Source: DAOUVR01 sp034430535
Lineage (GTDB): Bacteria > Chloroflexota > Dehalococcoidia > E44-bin15
NCBI GenBank assembly: GCA_964443325.1
Contig: CAYUCL010000013.1
Span: forward strand, 1 to 48,745
Direction: 5' to 3'
Length of the DNA stretch: 48,745 nucleotides
Shown: positions 34,871 to 41,731 of the stretch, in pieces
Position numbering within the stretch: position 1 is the first letter of the stretch
How the letters are laid out: each line of letters starts with the position of its first letter
The notes under the pieces: generated by a model
The model's database searches: none
What the model was told of the DNA's origin: nothing
Seen by the model: only the letters and a program-made list of their open reading frames with translations
Translations under genes and position numbers: made by a program

Positions 34871-35072
34871 CAGGGCTATACCCTTTAAGGAAATCCTCCA
34901 GTCTTGTGAACTTCAGCGGCCTCTGGCGCATCCTCTCAAGGGCCTTTACGTCTTCCATGTCCTCCAGGCGCTCTAACATCTCTCGATACTCATCAATATC
35001 CAGGATGACTGCCGCTGGCTTGCCGTTTCTCAGGATCACCTCGGGATTCCTCTTTCTATTCTTTGACGTCAT
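34863..35072 (-). CDS. Phd/YefM-like antitoxin, short
   Basis: A 69-residue antitoxin upstream of and overlapping the RelE toxin. The Phd/YefM signature RNGKPAAVILDIDEYREMLERLED is present, followed by a C-terminal toxin-binding tail ending GYSPGA. The usual ~30 N-terminal residues of Phd that precede the RNGKP motif and help bind DNA are missing, replaced by MTSKNRKRNPEVIL; an in-frame stop lies just upstream. Autoregulation may therefore be weakened. ATG 35072 has a GGGGG stretch about 10 bases upstream. The tRNA-Pro ends 70 bases upstream. Confidence 0.78.
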   Translation of the reverse strand: MTSKNRKRNPEVILRNGKPAAVILDIDEYREMLERLEDMEDVKALERMRQRPLKFTRLEDFLKGYSPGA

Positions 35073-35141
35073 GAATTTTTTGCCCCCTCAACCTTCGAAC
35101 CCGCCACATAGAGCCAACTTTCGTTTTAAATATCCGAAAAA

Positions 35142-35216
<75 letters not shown>

Positions 35217-35648
35217 TAAGCACTATTATAGTATACCCTTGCAACACTAACAACAAGCTGTCATCGCTCAATCGAAGTCCCCTCTCCCTTGAAGGTCGAA
35301 GACTCGCCTCTGGAGAGGAGAGGGTTAAGGTGAGGGTGAAGTTCAAGACGCAACTCCCCCTCCCTCTCCTTCCAGGTCGAAGACTCTTCGAGGAAGGCTA
35401 CCTCCCACCAGATCGAAGACTCTTCGAGGGAGGGAGAGTTGGTTTCTCGACACCGTTCGTGGTGAGCCCGTCGAACCATGAACGACCCTTCGTTGAACTT
35501 AGGACAGGCTCTTCGACAAGCTTAGGGTGAACGGAACAACCATTGAAAACTGGAGCGTATGCTCCAGGCTACCCGATTGTATTTTCCAACTCCCTAGCAT
35601 ATGGTGCGAATGGCGATTACCTATCTGGGCGGTATCCCGACGCGTTCC
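35217..35648. other. Repeat-rich spacer before the apgM-like gene
   Basis: No gene. It holds a mosaic of repeats: GGTCGAAGACTC-containing segments at about 35292, 35378 and 35413; a TTCGTGGTGAGCCCGTCGAA repeat from 35455; and a CTGGAGC...GCTCCAG palindrome near 35552-35570. Confidence 0.6.
35455..35533. repeat. TTCGTGGTGAGCC-family inverted repeat
   Basis: GTTCGTGGTGAGCCCGTCGAA followed by CATGAACGACCCTTCG and later CTCTTCGACAAGCTTAGGGTGAACGG. The outer arms (CGTTC and GAACG) and inner arms (GTCGAA and TTCGAC) are complementary. Family relatives lie at 30958, 41325, 44664 and 48598. Confidence 0.7.
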
Positions 35649-35677
35649 TTGAAGCACACCGTACGTGATGCTATACT
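35649..35677 (+). promoter_or_regulatory. Promoter of the apgM-like/lysC operon, near-leaderless
   Basis: TTGAAG (35649-35654), 17-base spacer, TATACT (35672-35677). Transcription should start about 3 bases before ATG 35687, which has no ribosome site. Confidence 0.65.
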
Positions 35678-35686
35678 TAGAAACCT

Positions 35687-36877
35687 ATGAAATACTGCGT
35701 GCTGATAATCGATGGTGCCGCCGACCGGCCTCTGCTCGAGCGCGACGGGAAGACCTGCCTCGAGCTGGCCCATACCCCCAATTTGGATATCATGGCAAGG
35801 GATGGACATGTCGGCCTGGTGCGGACAGTGCCGCCGGGAATGGAGCCGTCCAGCCATTGCGCCTGCATGTCCATACTTGGCTACGACCCACGGGTATACC
35901 ATATCGGCAGGAGCGCCATCGAGGCGAAAAGCATGGGCATCCCAATCGATGAAGGTGATGTCCTCTTTCGCTGCAACCTGGTCGCCGTCCAGGATGGGAA
36001 GATGTTGGACTACAGCTCAGGCCACATAGGCAACACCGAAGCTCATGCCCTCATCGCCGCTCTGGGACAGGGCCTTGGCAACGACAAGATTCACCTTTAC
36101 CCTGGCGTTAGCTACAGAAACATATGCAAGATAACGGGGGGTGACGATACCCTGCTTGCCACCTGCACCCCGCCGCACGATATTCCCGGCAAGCCCATCG
36201 GTGAATTTCTTCCCCAGGGACCAGGCAGCGAATTGCTGCGAGACATCATGGCACGTTCGGAAGATATATTGCGCGACCACCCGGTAAACCTGGAGCGAAG
36301 GGCTCGCGGCGAAACCCCCGCTACCATGGTCTGGCTCTTCTGGGGCAGCGGGAAGAACCCTGAACTACCGCCCTTTAAGGAGCTTCATAGCCTCGATGCC
36401 GCTATGACATCTGCAGTCGATCTCCTTCGAGGTCTGGCAAAATTGTCCGGAATAGAAAACCTTGATATCGCCGGGGTCACTGACGGACTGGACAACGATT
36501 ACGCCGCCCAGGGGGCCGGTGCTCTCAAAGCTTTAGATAGATATGACCTGGTAGTTGTGCATATCGAAGCACCGGATGAAGCAGGACACGCTGGCTCTAT
36601 CGAGGACAAAGTGGAGGCCATCGAGCGGGTGGACAGGGAGGTAGTGAGCCAGCTCGTCTCCTGGGATAAAGACGCTCTTCGCATACTAGCCATGCCAGAC
36701 CACCCAACACCCATCGAGGTTCGAACCCATACCCCGGAGCCGGTTCCGTTCCTGCTCTGGGGCACGGGGTTTTCCAGCTCTGGCGCTGTGAGACTAACCG
36801 AGGCAGAGGCGAAAAGCACCGGCATTTTCATCGAGGAAGGGCATACAATCATCGATAAGTTGATAAAGGTACACTAA
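35687..36877 (+). CDS. ApgM-family phosphoglycerate mutase / proposed homoserine kinase
   Basis: A 396-residue member of the alkaline-phosphatase superfamily of archaeal-type cofactor-independent phosphoglycerate mutases. N-terminal metal motif LIIDGAADRP (D9), nucleophile region PSSHCACMSILGYDP with S56 aligned to the phospho-Ser, and later VTDGLDNDYAAQG, HIEAPDEAGHAG and AMPDHPTP metal motifs. One branch (TIGR02535) has been proposed to act as homoserine kinase because it clusters with threonine-pathway genes. Here it is 15 bases upstream of aspartokinase, which favours that role. The SHCAC sequence at the nucleophile differs from the SDxAN I would expect. Glycolytic mutase activity remains possible. 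Confidence 0.83.
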   Translation: MKYCVLIIDGAADRPLLERDGKTCLELAHTPNLDIMARDGHVGLVRTVPPGMEPSSHCACMSILGYDPRVYHIGRSAIEAKSMGIPIDEGDVLFRCNLVAVQDGKMLDYSSGHIGNTEAHALIAALGQGLGNDKIHLYPGVSYRNICKITGGDDTLLATCTPPHDIPGKPIGEFLPQGPGSELLRDIMARSEDILRDHPVNLERRARGETPATMVWLFWGSGKNPELPPFKELHSLDAAMTSAVDLLRGLAKLSGIENLDIAGVTDGLDNDYAAQGAGALKALDRYDLVVVHIEAPDEAGHAGSIEDKVEAIERVDREVVSQLVSWDKDALRILAMPDHPTPIEVRTHTPEPVPFLLWGTGFSSSGAVRLTEAEAKSTGIFIEEGHTIIDKLIKVH

Positions 36878-36892
36878 CGTCAGGAGAATGTA

Positions 36893-38110
36893 ATGGCGCG
36901 CATTGTGCAAAAATATGGCGGTAGCTCAGTAGCAAATGCGGAAAAGATCAAAACCGTGGCCCGCCGCATAGTAGCCACCAAGGAGAAGGACAACGATGTG
37001 GTGGTGGTCGTCTCCGCTATGGGAGATACTACCGATGAACTGGTCAGCCTCGCCCACCAGGTCAGTGAACACCCTGATGATAGGGAGCTTGACGTCCTCC
37101 TATCCACCGGGGAGACCATCTCCAGCACACTGCTGGCTATGGCGCTGGCATCCTTGGGTTATCAGGCGATCAGCCTCAGTGGTGCTCAGGCGGGCATCAG
37201 GACCACCGACGCTTACCGCAGGGCACGCATCGTTCGTGTTGAGTCACAACGCATCGTCAAAGAACTAAATAAGGGCAAGATCGTAATCGTTGCTGGTTTC
37301 CAGGGAATCACCCCAGATATGGACATCACCACATTAGGACGGGGAGGCTCCGATACCACCGCAGTGGCCATGGCTGCGAGCCTTGGAGCGCAGGTATGCG
37401 AGATCTATACTGATGTTGAAGGCGTCTACACCGCTGACCCACGCCTCGCACCTGATGCGCATAAATTGGACGAGGTCGGGTATGAGGAGATGCTCGAGCT
37501 TGCCACCTATGGTGCCAAGGTACTCCACCCCCGAGCGGTAGAGCTTGGGGAGCTTTTCAACATACCGATACTGGTAGCTTCCAGTTTTGTAGAAAGTCCA
37601 GGAACATTAATCCACGGAGGAGCAGATATGGAAGTGAGAAACAAGGTGCGAGGGATCGCACATGACCTGAGTGTAGCCAAGATCACCGTGCTCGGCGTTC
37701 CTGACCAACCGGGGATTGCCGCAGCCATCTTTGAGCCTCTAGGAAAAGAGAGCATCAGTGTGGACACCATCGTCCAGAACGCCAGCGTGGAGCGGGTCAC
37801 TGACCTGACCTTCACCGTTGCCAAAAGCGATCTGGATAAGGCAATGCAAGTTGTCGAGCCCATAGCCAAGTCTATCGGAGCCAGAGGGTGCGTTGCCGAT
37901 GCCAAGCTGGGCAAGGTAAGCATTGTGGGCACTGGAATGCAGAATACACCAGGCTATGCGGCAAGAATGTTTCGCACCCTTTACGATGCAAACATAAACA
38001 TCGAGTTGATATCAACATCGGAGATCAGGATCACATGCATCATCGACGAGGCGCTGGTGCGCGATGCCGTTGCCGCTCTGCACATAGCCTTCGAGCTGGA
38101 CAAAGAGTAA
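36893..38110 (+). CDS. lysC: Aspartate kinase
   Basis: A 405-residue aspartokinase catalysing the first step of lysine, threonine and methionine synthesis. VQKYGGSSVAN at the N-terminus, LSTGETISS, GFQGIT, TTLGRGGSDTTAVA and EIYTDVEGVYTADPR mark the kinase domain (~1-245). Two ACT domains follow (KITVLGVPDQPGIAAAIFEPL and KVSIVGTGMQNTPGYAARMF), so feedback inhibition by Lys/Thr is likely. AGGAGA precedes ATG 36893. Co-transcribed with the apgM-like gene and closed by a strong bidirectional terminator. Confidence 0.96.
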   Translation: MARIVQKYGGSSVANAEKIKTVARRIVATKEKDNDVVVVVSAMGDTTDELVSLAHQVSEHPDDRELDVLLSTGETISSTLLAMALASLGYQAISLSGAQAGIRTTDAYRRARIVRVESQRIVKELNKGKIVIVAGFQGITPDMDITTLGRGGSDTTAVAMAASLGAQVCEIYTDVEGVYTADPRLAPDAHKLDEVGYEEMLELATYGAKVLHPRAVELGELFNIPILVASSFVESPGTLIHGGADMEVRNKVRGIAHDLSVAKITVLGVPDQPGIAAAIFEPLGKESISVDTIVQNASVERVTDLTFTVAKSDLDKAMQVVEPIAKSIGARGCVADAKLGKVSIVGTGMQNTPGYAARMFRTLYDANINIELISTSEIRITCIIDEALVRDAVAALHIAFELDKE

Positions 38111-38136
38111 TAAGAGAGGATTTGACAAGCCTTTGT

Positions 38137-38177
38137 AAATAAATAAGGGCAGAATTATAATCTGCCCTTATTTATTT
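38137..38177. terminator. Bidirectional terminator between lysC and nfu
   Basis: A 17-bp perfect stem (38137-38153 with 38161-38177) around loop ATTATAA, with GGGCAGA/TCTGCCC at its core and A/T-rich outer arms giving T-tracts in both directions. It separates two convergent genes. Confidence 0.9.
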
Positions 38178-38189
38178 TCTGATAATCTG

Positions 38190-38411
38190 CTAGGCTGCGA
38201 CTACTTCCTTGACCTCGGGCACGTGCTCCTTCAGAATCCGCTCAATGCCATTAGTGAGGGTCATGTTACGCATAGCGCACCCGCTACAGGCGCCGATAAG
38301 TTTAACCGTAACCACGCCATCGTTGACATCAATCAGTTCCACACCGCCGCCATCTGCCTCCAATTGGGGCCTGATCTTATCGAGGATCTCCTCAACCTTA
38401 TCTCGCATCAT
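38190..38411 (-). CDS. nfu: NifU C-terminal-like (NFU) Fe-S scaffold protein
   Basis: A 73-residue protein consisting of the NifU C-terminal domain. VEEILDKIRPQLEADGGGVELIDV is the family N-terminus, and GACSGCAMRNMTLTNGIE carries the CxxC that binds a cluster at a dimer interface. It acts as a carrier that delivers Fe-S clusters to client proteins, complementing the suf pair at 3 kb. ATG 38411 (or 38408) follows GGAGGAAAG. Confidence 0.92.
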   Translation of the reverse strand: MMRDKVEEILDKIRPQLEADGGGVELIDVNDGVVTVKLIGACSGCAMRNMTLTNGIERILKEHVPEVKEVVAA

Positions 38412-38551
38412 CTTTCCTCCAAATTTCCCAGCTTTGCTCCATTTTAACATGTTATGGTTATATTGTCAATAAAGATGTAACTATTCACATGTATTGACCT
38501 ACCTAACCGCCCTTAAATGCAATTATGGGGTGCACCGTTTATAACCCCATG

Positions 38552-38579
38552 CGTAGGTTCGTTCAATCGAACGCCCCTA
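38552..38579. repeat. GTAGGGGCGTTC-family palindrome (copy 1)
   Basis: GTAGGTTCGTTC / GAACGCCCCTAC arms around a short centre. Related copies at 41567-41593 and 44470-44494. Confidence 0.7.
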
Positions 38580-38638
38580 CTACTGCGTCGCCACGGAGAG
38601 GCGACGCTACGTCCCGCTTCTTTATTCCCTTCGCGCTC

Positions 38639-38715
38639 AATTCCTGTAGTTGCCTGATTCATCAGGCTAAAGTTACTCAATCCTTCAAAGAAAGATGGGT
38701 AATTACACTGGTCAA
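38639..38715. repeat. Composite repeat with GCCTGATTCATCAGGC palindrome
   Basis: It contains the 16-base palindrome at 38652-38667 and a tail CAATCCTTCAAAGAAAGATGGG. The whole unit reappears in reverse orientation at about 44273-44348, and its core again at 44613-44648. Confidence 0.75.
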
Positions 38716-38722
38716 TGGTTAG

Positions 38723-38752
38723 GTTGGAGCCCTTCAGTTGAAGGGCTCCAAC
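38723..38752. repeat. 30-base near-perfect palindrome
   Basis: GTTGGAGCCCTTCA (38723-38736) is exactly complementary to TGAAGGGCTCCAAC (38739-38752), with a 2-base centre. Very stable hairpin or cruciform potential; no T-run follows. Confidence 0.8.
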
Positions 38753-38756
38753 CGCA

Positions 38757-38784
38757 CCTGGAGCGGATGCTCCAGGCTACCCTG
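38757..38784. repeat. CTGGAGC...GCTCCAG palindrome
   Basis: CCTGGAGCGGATGCTCCAGG followed by CTACCCTG. Similar copies at 35550-35575 and, inverted, at 44540-44566. Confidence 0.7.
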
Positions 38785-38887
38785 TAAGAACTCCCGTTGA
38801 CCCTGAGCACAGGCCACCCGTTTACTTTCCCCCTCCCTCTCCTTCTAGGTCAAAGACGAAGTTCTCTGTCCAAATCTCCAGACCATC

Positions 38888-38918
38888 TTGACAATTGGCT
38901 CAACAATATGAGTATAAT
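38888..38918 (+). promoter_or_regulatory. Promoter of the glycosyltransferase-methyltransferase gene
   Basis: Consensus TTGACA (38888-38893) and TATAAT (38913-38918), but with a 19-base spacer. The GGAGGT ribosome site before GTG 38943 is strong. Confidence 0.5.
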
Positions 38919-38942
38919 CATTAAAACCCTCCGGAGGTATTT

Positions 38943-40277
38943 GTGGAGCTTCTTGCGGTAATTATACCCACCTATAATGAAGCAAAAAACATCGAGGCTC
39001 TCATCCCCGAAATTCATGCTGCGCTTAAAAGCGACTACACCACTATAGTCGTTGATGATAACTCGCCTGATAAAACACAAGCTGTAGTTGAACGACTCTC
39101 TGCTGCCTACCCCATAAAACTCGTCTCACGACCACGGAAACTTGGCCTTGCCTCAGCGGTAATTGATGGTATGAACTCGCTTCCGGCAGATGCTTACATC
39201 GTCATGGATGCCGACTTTAGTCACCCACCTGAGATGCTCCCGAAACTACGAAGTGAAATTCAAATACATGACCTCGTAGTAGCATCACGCCATGTCAAAG
39301 GAGGAAGCGCCGCAGGCTGGCCACTAAAGCGCAGGCTCATTTCACGTGCTGCCATAATGTTGGCGCGCCCGTTGACGCCAATTAAAGATACGACATCTGG
39401 CTTCTTCGCTATACGCCGTGAATGTCTTCAGAACACTAAGATTACGCCATTGGGCTTCAAAATTGGCCTCGAATACTTTGTAAAGGCTGATTGGAAGAGC
39501 TTTATCGAAGTGCCTTTCGTTTTCACCGACAGAAGGCATGGCGACAGCAAGCTAAGTACGCGAGAATTTGGCGCTTACTTCAGACAGCTATACCACCTCT
39601 ACGCATATAGCTTCTTCCGACTTTTAAGATCACTTGTGTCCATAGCATCGCGCAAACAGAGGTTTAACGAGGCTAACTACGACTGGATTAGCTGGTACAG
39701 GGGCAATCCGATACAGAAGTGGTGGAAAAAAACCCTGACTCAAAAAGCCCTCAAGCTTGCCAGCCTATCACAGGCAGAAAAGGTTCTCAATATCGGCTGT
39801 GGAAGCTCGCCAATGATAACCCTCCTTGGTAATGGTAGCATAGGCATAGACACAAACATAATCAAATTAAGCTTCATGCGCAAGCGCAGTACAGCGTCAT
39901 TCCTAAACATGGACGCATACTCACTGGCGTTCAAAGACGATTCAGTCGACCAAGTGTTCTGCATTGAACTGGTAGAACATCTCAGCAATCCCAGACTTGC
40001 AATAAGCGAAATCTCACGAGTATTAAAGCCACATAGCACCGCCGTTATTGCAACACCCGACTACGGGACATTTCGGTGGAGAATAATCGAAAAGGTGTAT
40101 TCTATAGCCATGCCATACGGCTATGCATCTGACCACATTACAAAGCTGACAAGAGAAAGCCTCGTACAACTCTGTAAGCAGCACAAATTGACTCATATCG
40201 GAACGGAATACGTGCTTGGTGCAGATATGGTACTGCTGTTCCAAAAGGATTCACACTATAGCGCGAGCATGGTATAA
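38943..40277 (+). CDS. DPM1-like family 2 glycosyltransferase fused to a SAM methyltransferase
   Basis: A 444-residue two-domain protein. Residues 1-~235 are a GT2 glycosyltransferase like polyprenol-phosphate mannosyltransferases: VIIPTYNEAKNIE, VVDDNSPDKT, the DxD-type motif MDADFSHPP and TSGFFAIRR. From ~280, a class I SAM-dependent methyltransferase follows: motif I VLNIGCGSS, an acidic residue in IGIDTN, CIELVEHLSNP, and EISRVLKPHSTAVIATPDYG. GTG 38943 follows GGAGGT. The fusion implies that the sugar acceptor or product is also methylated. Probable role in cell-surface glycan or lipid-linked sugar synthesis; no other glycan genes are adjacent. Composition is slightly more AT-rich than neighbours. 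Confidence 0.85.
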   Translation: MELLAVIIPTYNEAKNIEALIPEIHAALKSDYTTIVVDDNSPDKTQAVVERLSAAYPIKLVSRPRKLGLASAVIDGMNSLPADAYIVMDADFSHPPEMLPKLRSEIQIHDLVVASRHVKGGSAAGWPLKRRLISRAAIMLARPLTPIKDTTSGFFAIRRECLQNTKITPLGFKIGLEYFVKADWKSFIEVPFVFTDRRHGDSKLSTREFGAYFRQLYHLYAYSFFRLLRSLVSIASRKQRFNEANYDWISWYRGNPIQKWWKKTLTQKALKLASLSQAEKVLNIGCGSSPMITLLGNGSIGIDTNIIKLSFMRKRSTASFLNMDAYSLAFKDDSVDQVFCIELVEHLSNPRLAISEISRVLKPHSTAVIATPDYGTFRWRIIEKVYSIAMPYGYASDHITKLTRESLVQLCKQHKLTHIGTEYVLGADMVLLFQKDSHYSASMV

Positions 40278-40356
40278 CCATATTGGCCGCTCCGAGATGA
40301 TACTGAGGTCACAAAAGTTGTAAGCGACCACTTCAGCAAACTCCTCCCTTTCCCAC

Positions 40357-40384
40357 TTGACAACTGGCCAAAGTGCATTAAAAT
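40357..40384 (+). promoter_or_regulatory. Promoter of the TPR protein gene
   Basis: TTGACA (40357-40362), 16-base spacer, TAAAAT (40379-40384). Ribosome site GGAGAGG is 7 bases before ATG 40410. Confidence 0.6.
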
Positions 40385-40409
40385 ATTGCAAAACAGGAGA
40401 GGCAGCCTG

Positions 40410-41258
40410 ATGAGCTATCAGACCAGCGAAGCAAAGCTAAGGCGGCAACGTACTAGAGAGGCCATCGAACTGGCAATGCAAGGTCGATGGGAAGAAGCAA
40501 TTACCGCTAATAATAGCGTCATTGGTATCTTCCCAAACGATATAAATGCCTACAATCGGCTGGGCAAGGCCCTAACCGAGTTGGGACGGTATGATGACGC
40601 CATGGAAGCCTACAGCCGAGCCCTGGATATTGAGCATAATAACAGCATCGCCCTGAAAAACCTCCGGCGATTATCCCTACTAAAAGAGGCGCAGCCAGCG
40701 CCGGGAGGAGGCAACCACACAGCTTCCCCCGAGATCTTCATCGAAGAGTCGGGTAAGGCAGCGGTGACCAGGCTCGAGAAGCTGGCCTCGGAGGATGTGC
40801 TGGCTAAGATCGCCGCAGGCGACCAAGTCTACCTGAGACCAAAGGGGCAAGGCCTTATGGTAGAGAACAAGATGGGTGAGTATCTTGGACAGCTTCAACC
40901 AAGGATCGGGGTCCGCCTCGCCAAAATGATCGAAGGGGGCAACGGATATACAGCAGCAATCGCCAGGTCGGCAGATAATGAAGTAAAGGTGATTATCAAG
41001 GAGGTATTCCAGCATCCCAGCCAGGCAGGAATCCCCTCCTTCCCAGCCCAGGATTATAGTGGCTTCCGAGCATATATTAAGGACAGCATACTGAAGTACG
41101 AACTTGACGACGACGAAAGTGTTGACAACGGAAGTTATCACCTGGAATGGTCGGAAGAAGGAGAGACTTTAGCTGAAGGCGGCACTACTTTGGCCGATGT
41201 TGTTGATAAGAACGATGAGGACAAGGATCCCTTCTCCAGTAGCGAAAACTCCCATTAG
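40410..41258 (+). CDS. TPR-repeat protein with uncharacterised C-terminal domain
   Basis: A 282-residue protein. The N-terminal ~90 residues hold two TPR units (AMQGRWEEAITANNSVIGIFP and ALTELGRYDDAMEAYSRALDI), a protein-protein interaction scaffold. A linker follows, then a domain (~120-225) with AAGDQVYLRPKGQGLMVENKMGEYLGQLQPRIG that looks like a small beta-barrel. The C-terminus is very acidic (DDDES, KNDEDKD). I do not recognise the family well enough to give a function. No membrane segment. ATG 40410 was chosen over TTG 40386 because of the ribosome site. Confidence 0.75.
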   Translation: MSYQTSEAKLRRQRTREAIELAMQGRWEEAITANNSVIGIFPNDINAYNRLGKALTELGRYDDAMEAYSRALDIEHNNSIALKNLRRLSLLKEAQPAPGGGNHTASPEIFIEESGKAAVTRLEKLASEDVLAKIAAGDQVYLRPKGQGLMVENKMGEYLGQLQPRIGVRLAKMIEGGNGYTAAIARSADNEVKVIIKEVFQHPSQAGIPSFPAQDYSGFRAYIKDSILKYELDDDESVDNGSYHLEWSEEGETLAEGGTTLADVVDKNDEDKDPFSSSENSH

Positions 41259-41657
41259 CACCAATGAGCCACCTGCAGTCGCACACTCTCGCCATTCTTA
41301 ACCCCGCAATCATGTCCCTATTCACCCTCACCCTTCGACAAGCTCAGGATGAACGTAATAAGTCCTCCCTCCCTCTGGGAGGTATCCTTCCGAGGAAGGA
41401 GAGGGAAGGACAGCCTCACCTCCACCCTAGCCCTCCCCTCGCCATAGGCGAGTCCTTCTAGGAAGGACCTTCAAGGGGGAGGGGATAAAAAGGGAGTGGT
41501 AAGGTGGGTTCCATTTCATTTCACCCACCATACTTATGCTATCATAGGCTTGTCCACATTCAATCTAGGGGCGTTTAGCTGAACGTCCCTACGCAACAGG
41601 TTGCAAACGGCGTTGCCCAGCAACATACTCCATAGCCGATGTATATAACTTTGCCCT
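41259..41657. other. Repeat-rich spacer before gyrA
   Basis: No gene. A CCTTCGACAAGCTCAGGATG repeat (about 41331-41350), GGAAGGAGAGGGAAGG and CTCGCCATAGGCGAG pieces (about 41390-41460), the GGTGGGT palindrome at 41500-41536, and the GGGGCGTTTAGCTGAACG palindrome at 41567-41593. Confidence 0.6.
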
Positions 41658-41686
41658 TTGACTAGCCCAGCAAAGCATGCTATTCT
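41658..41686 (+). promoter_or_regulatory. gyrA promoter
   Basis: TTGACT (41658-41663), 17-base spacer, TATTCT (41681-41686). Confidence 0.55.
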
Positions 41687-41731
41687 TACCCTAAGAAAAC
41701 CCGTATAAACACACAGGCATTGGAGGTCCTG

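Larger units (their letters stand above)
38412..38887. other. Repeat-rich spacer before the glycosyltransferase gene
   Basis: No gene. Contains the palindrome near 38552-38579, the composite repeat 38639-38715, a 30-base near-perfect palindrome at 38723-38752 and the CTGGAGC palindrome at 38757-38784. Confidence 0.6.
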
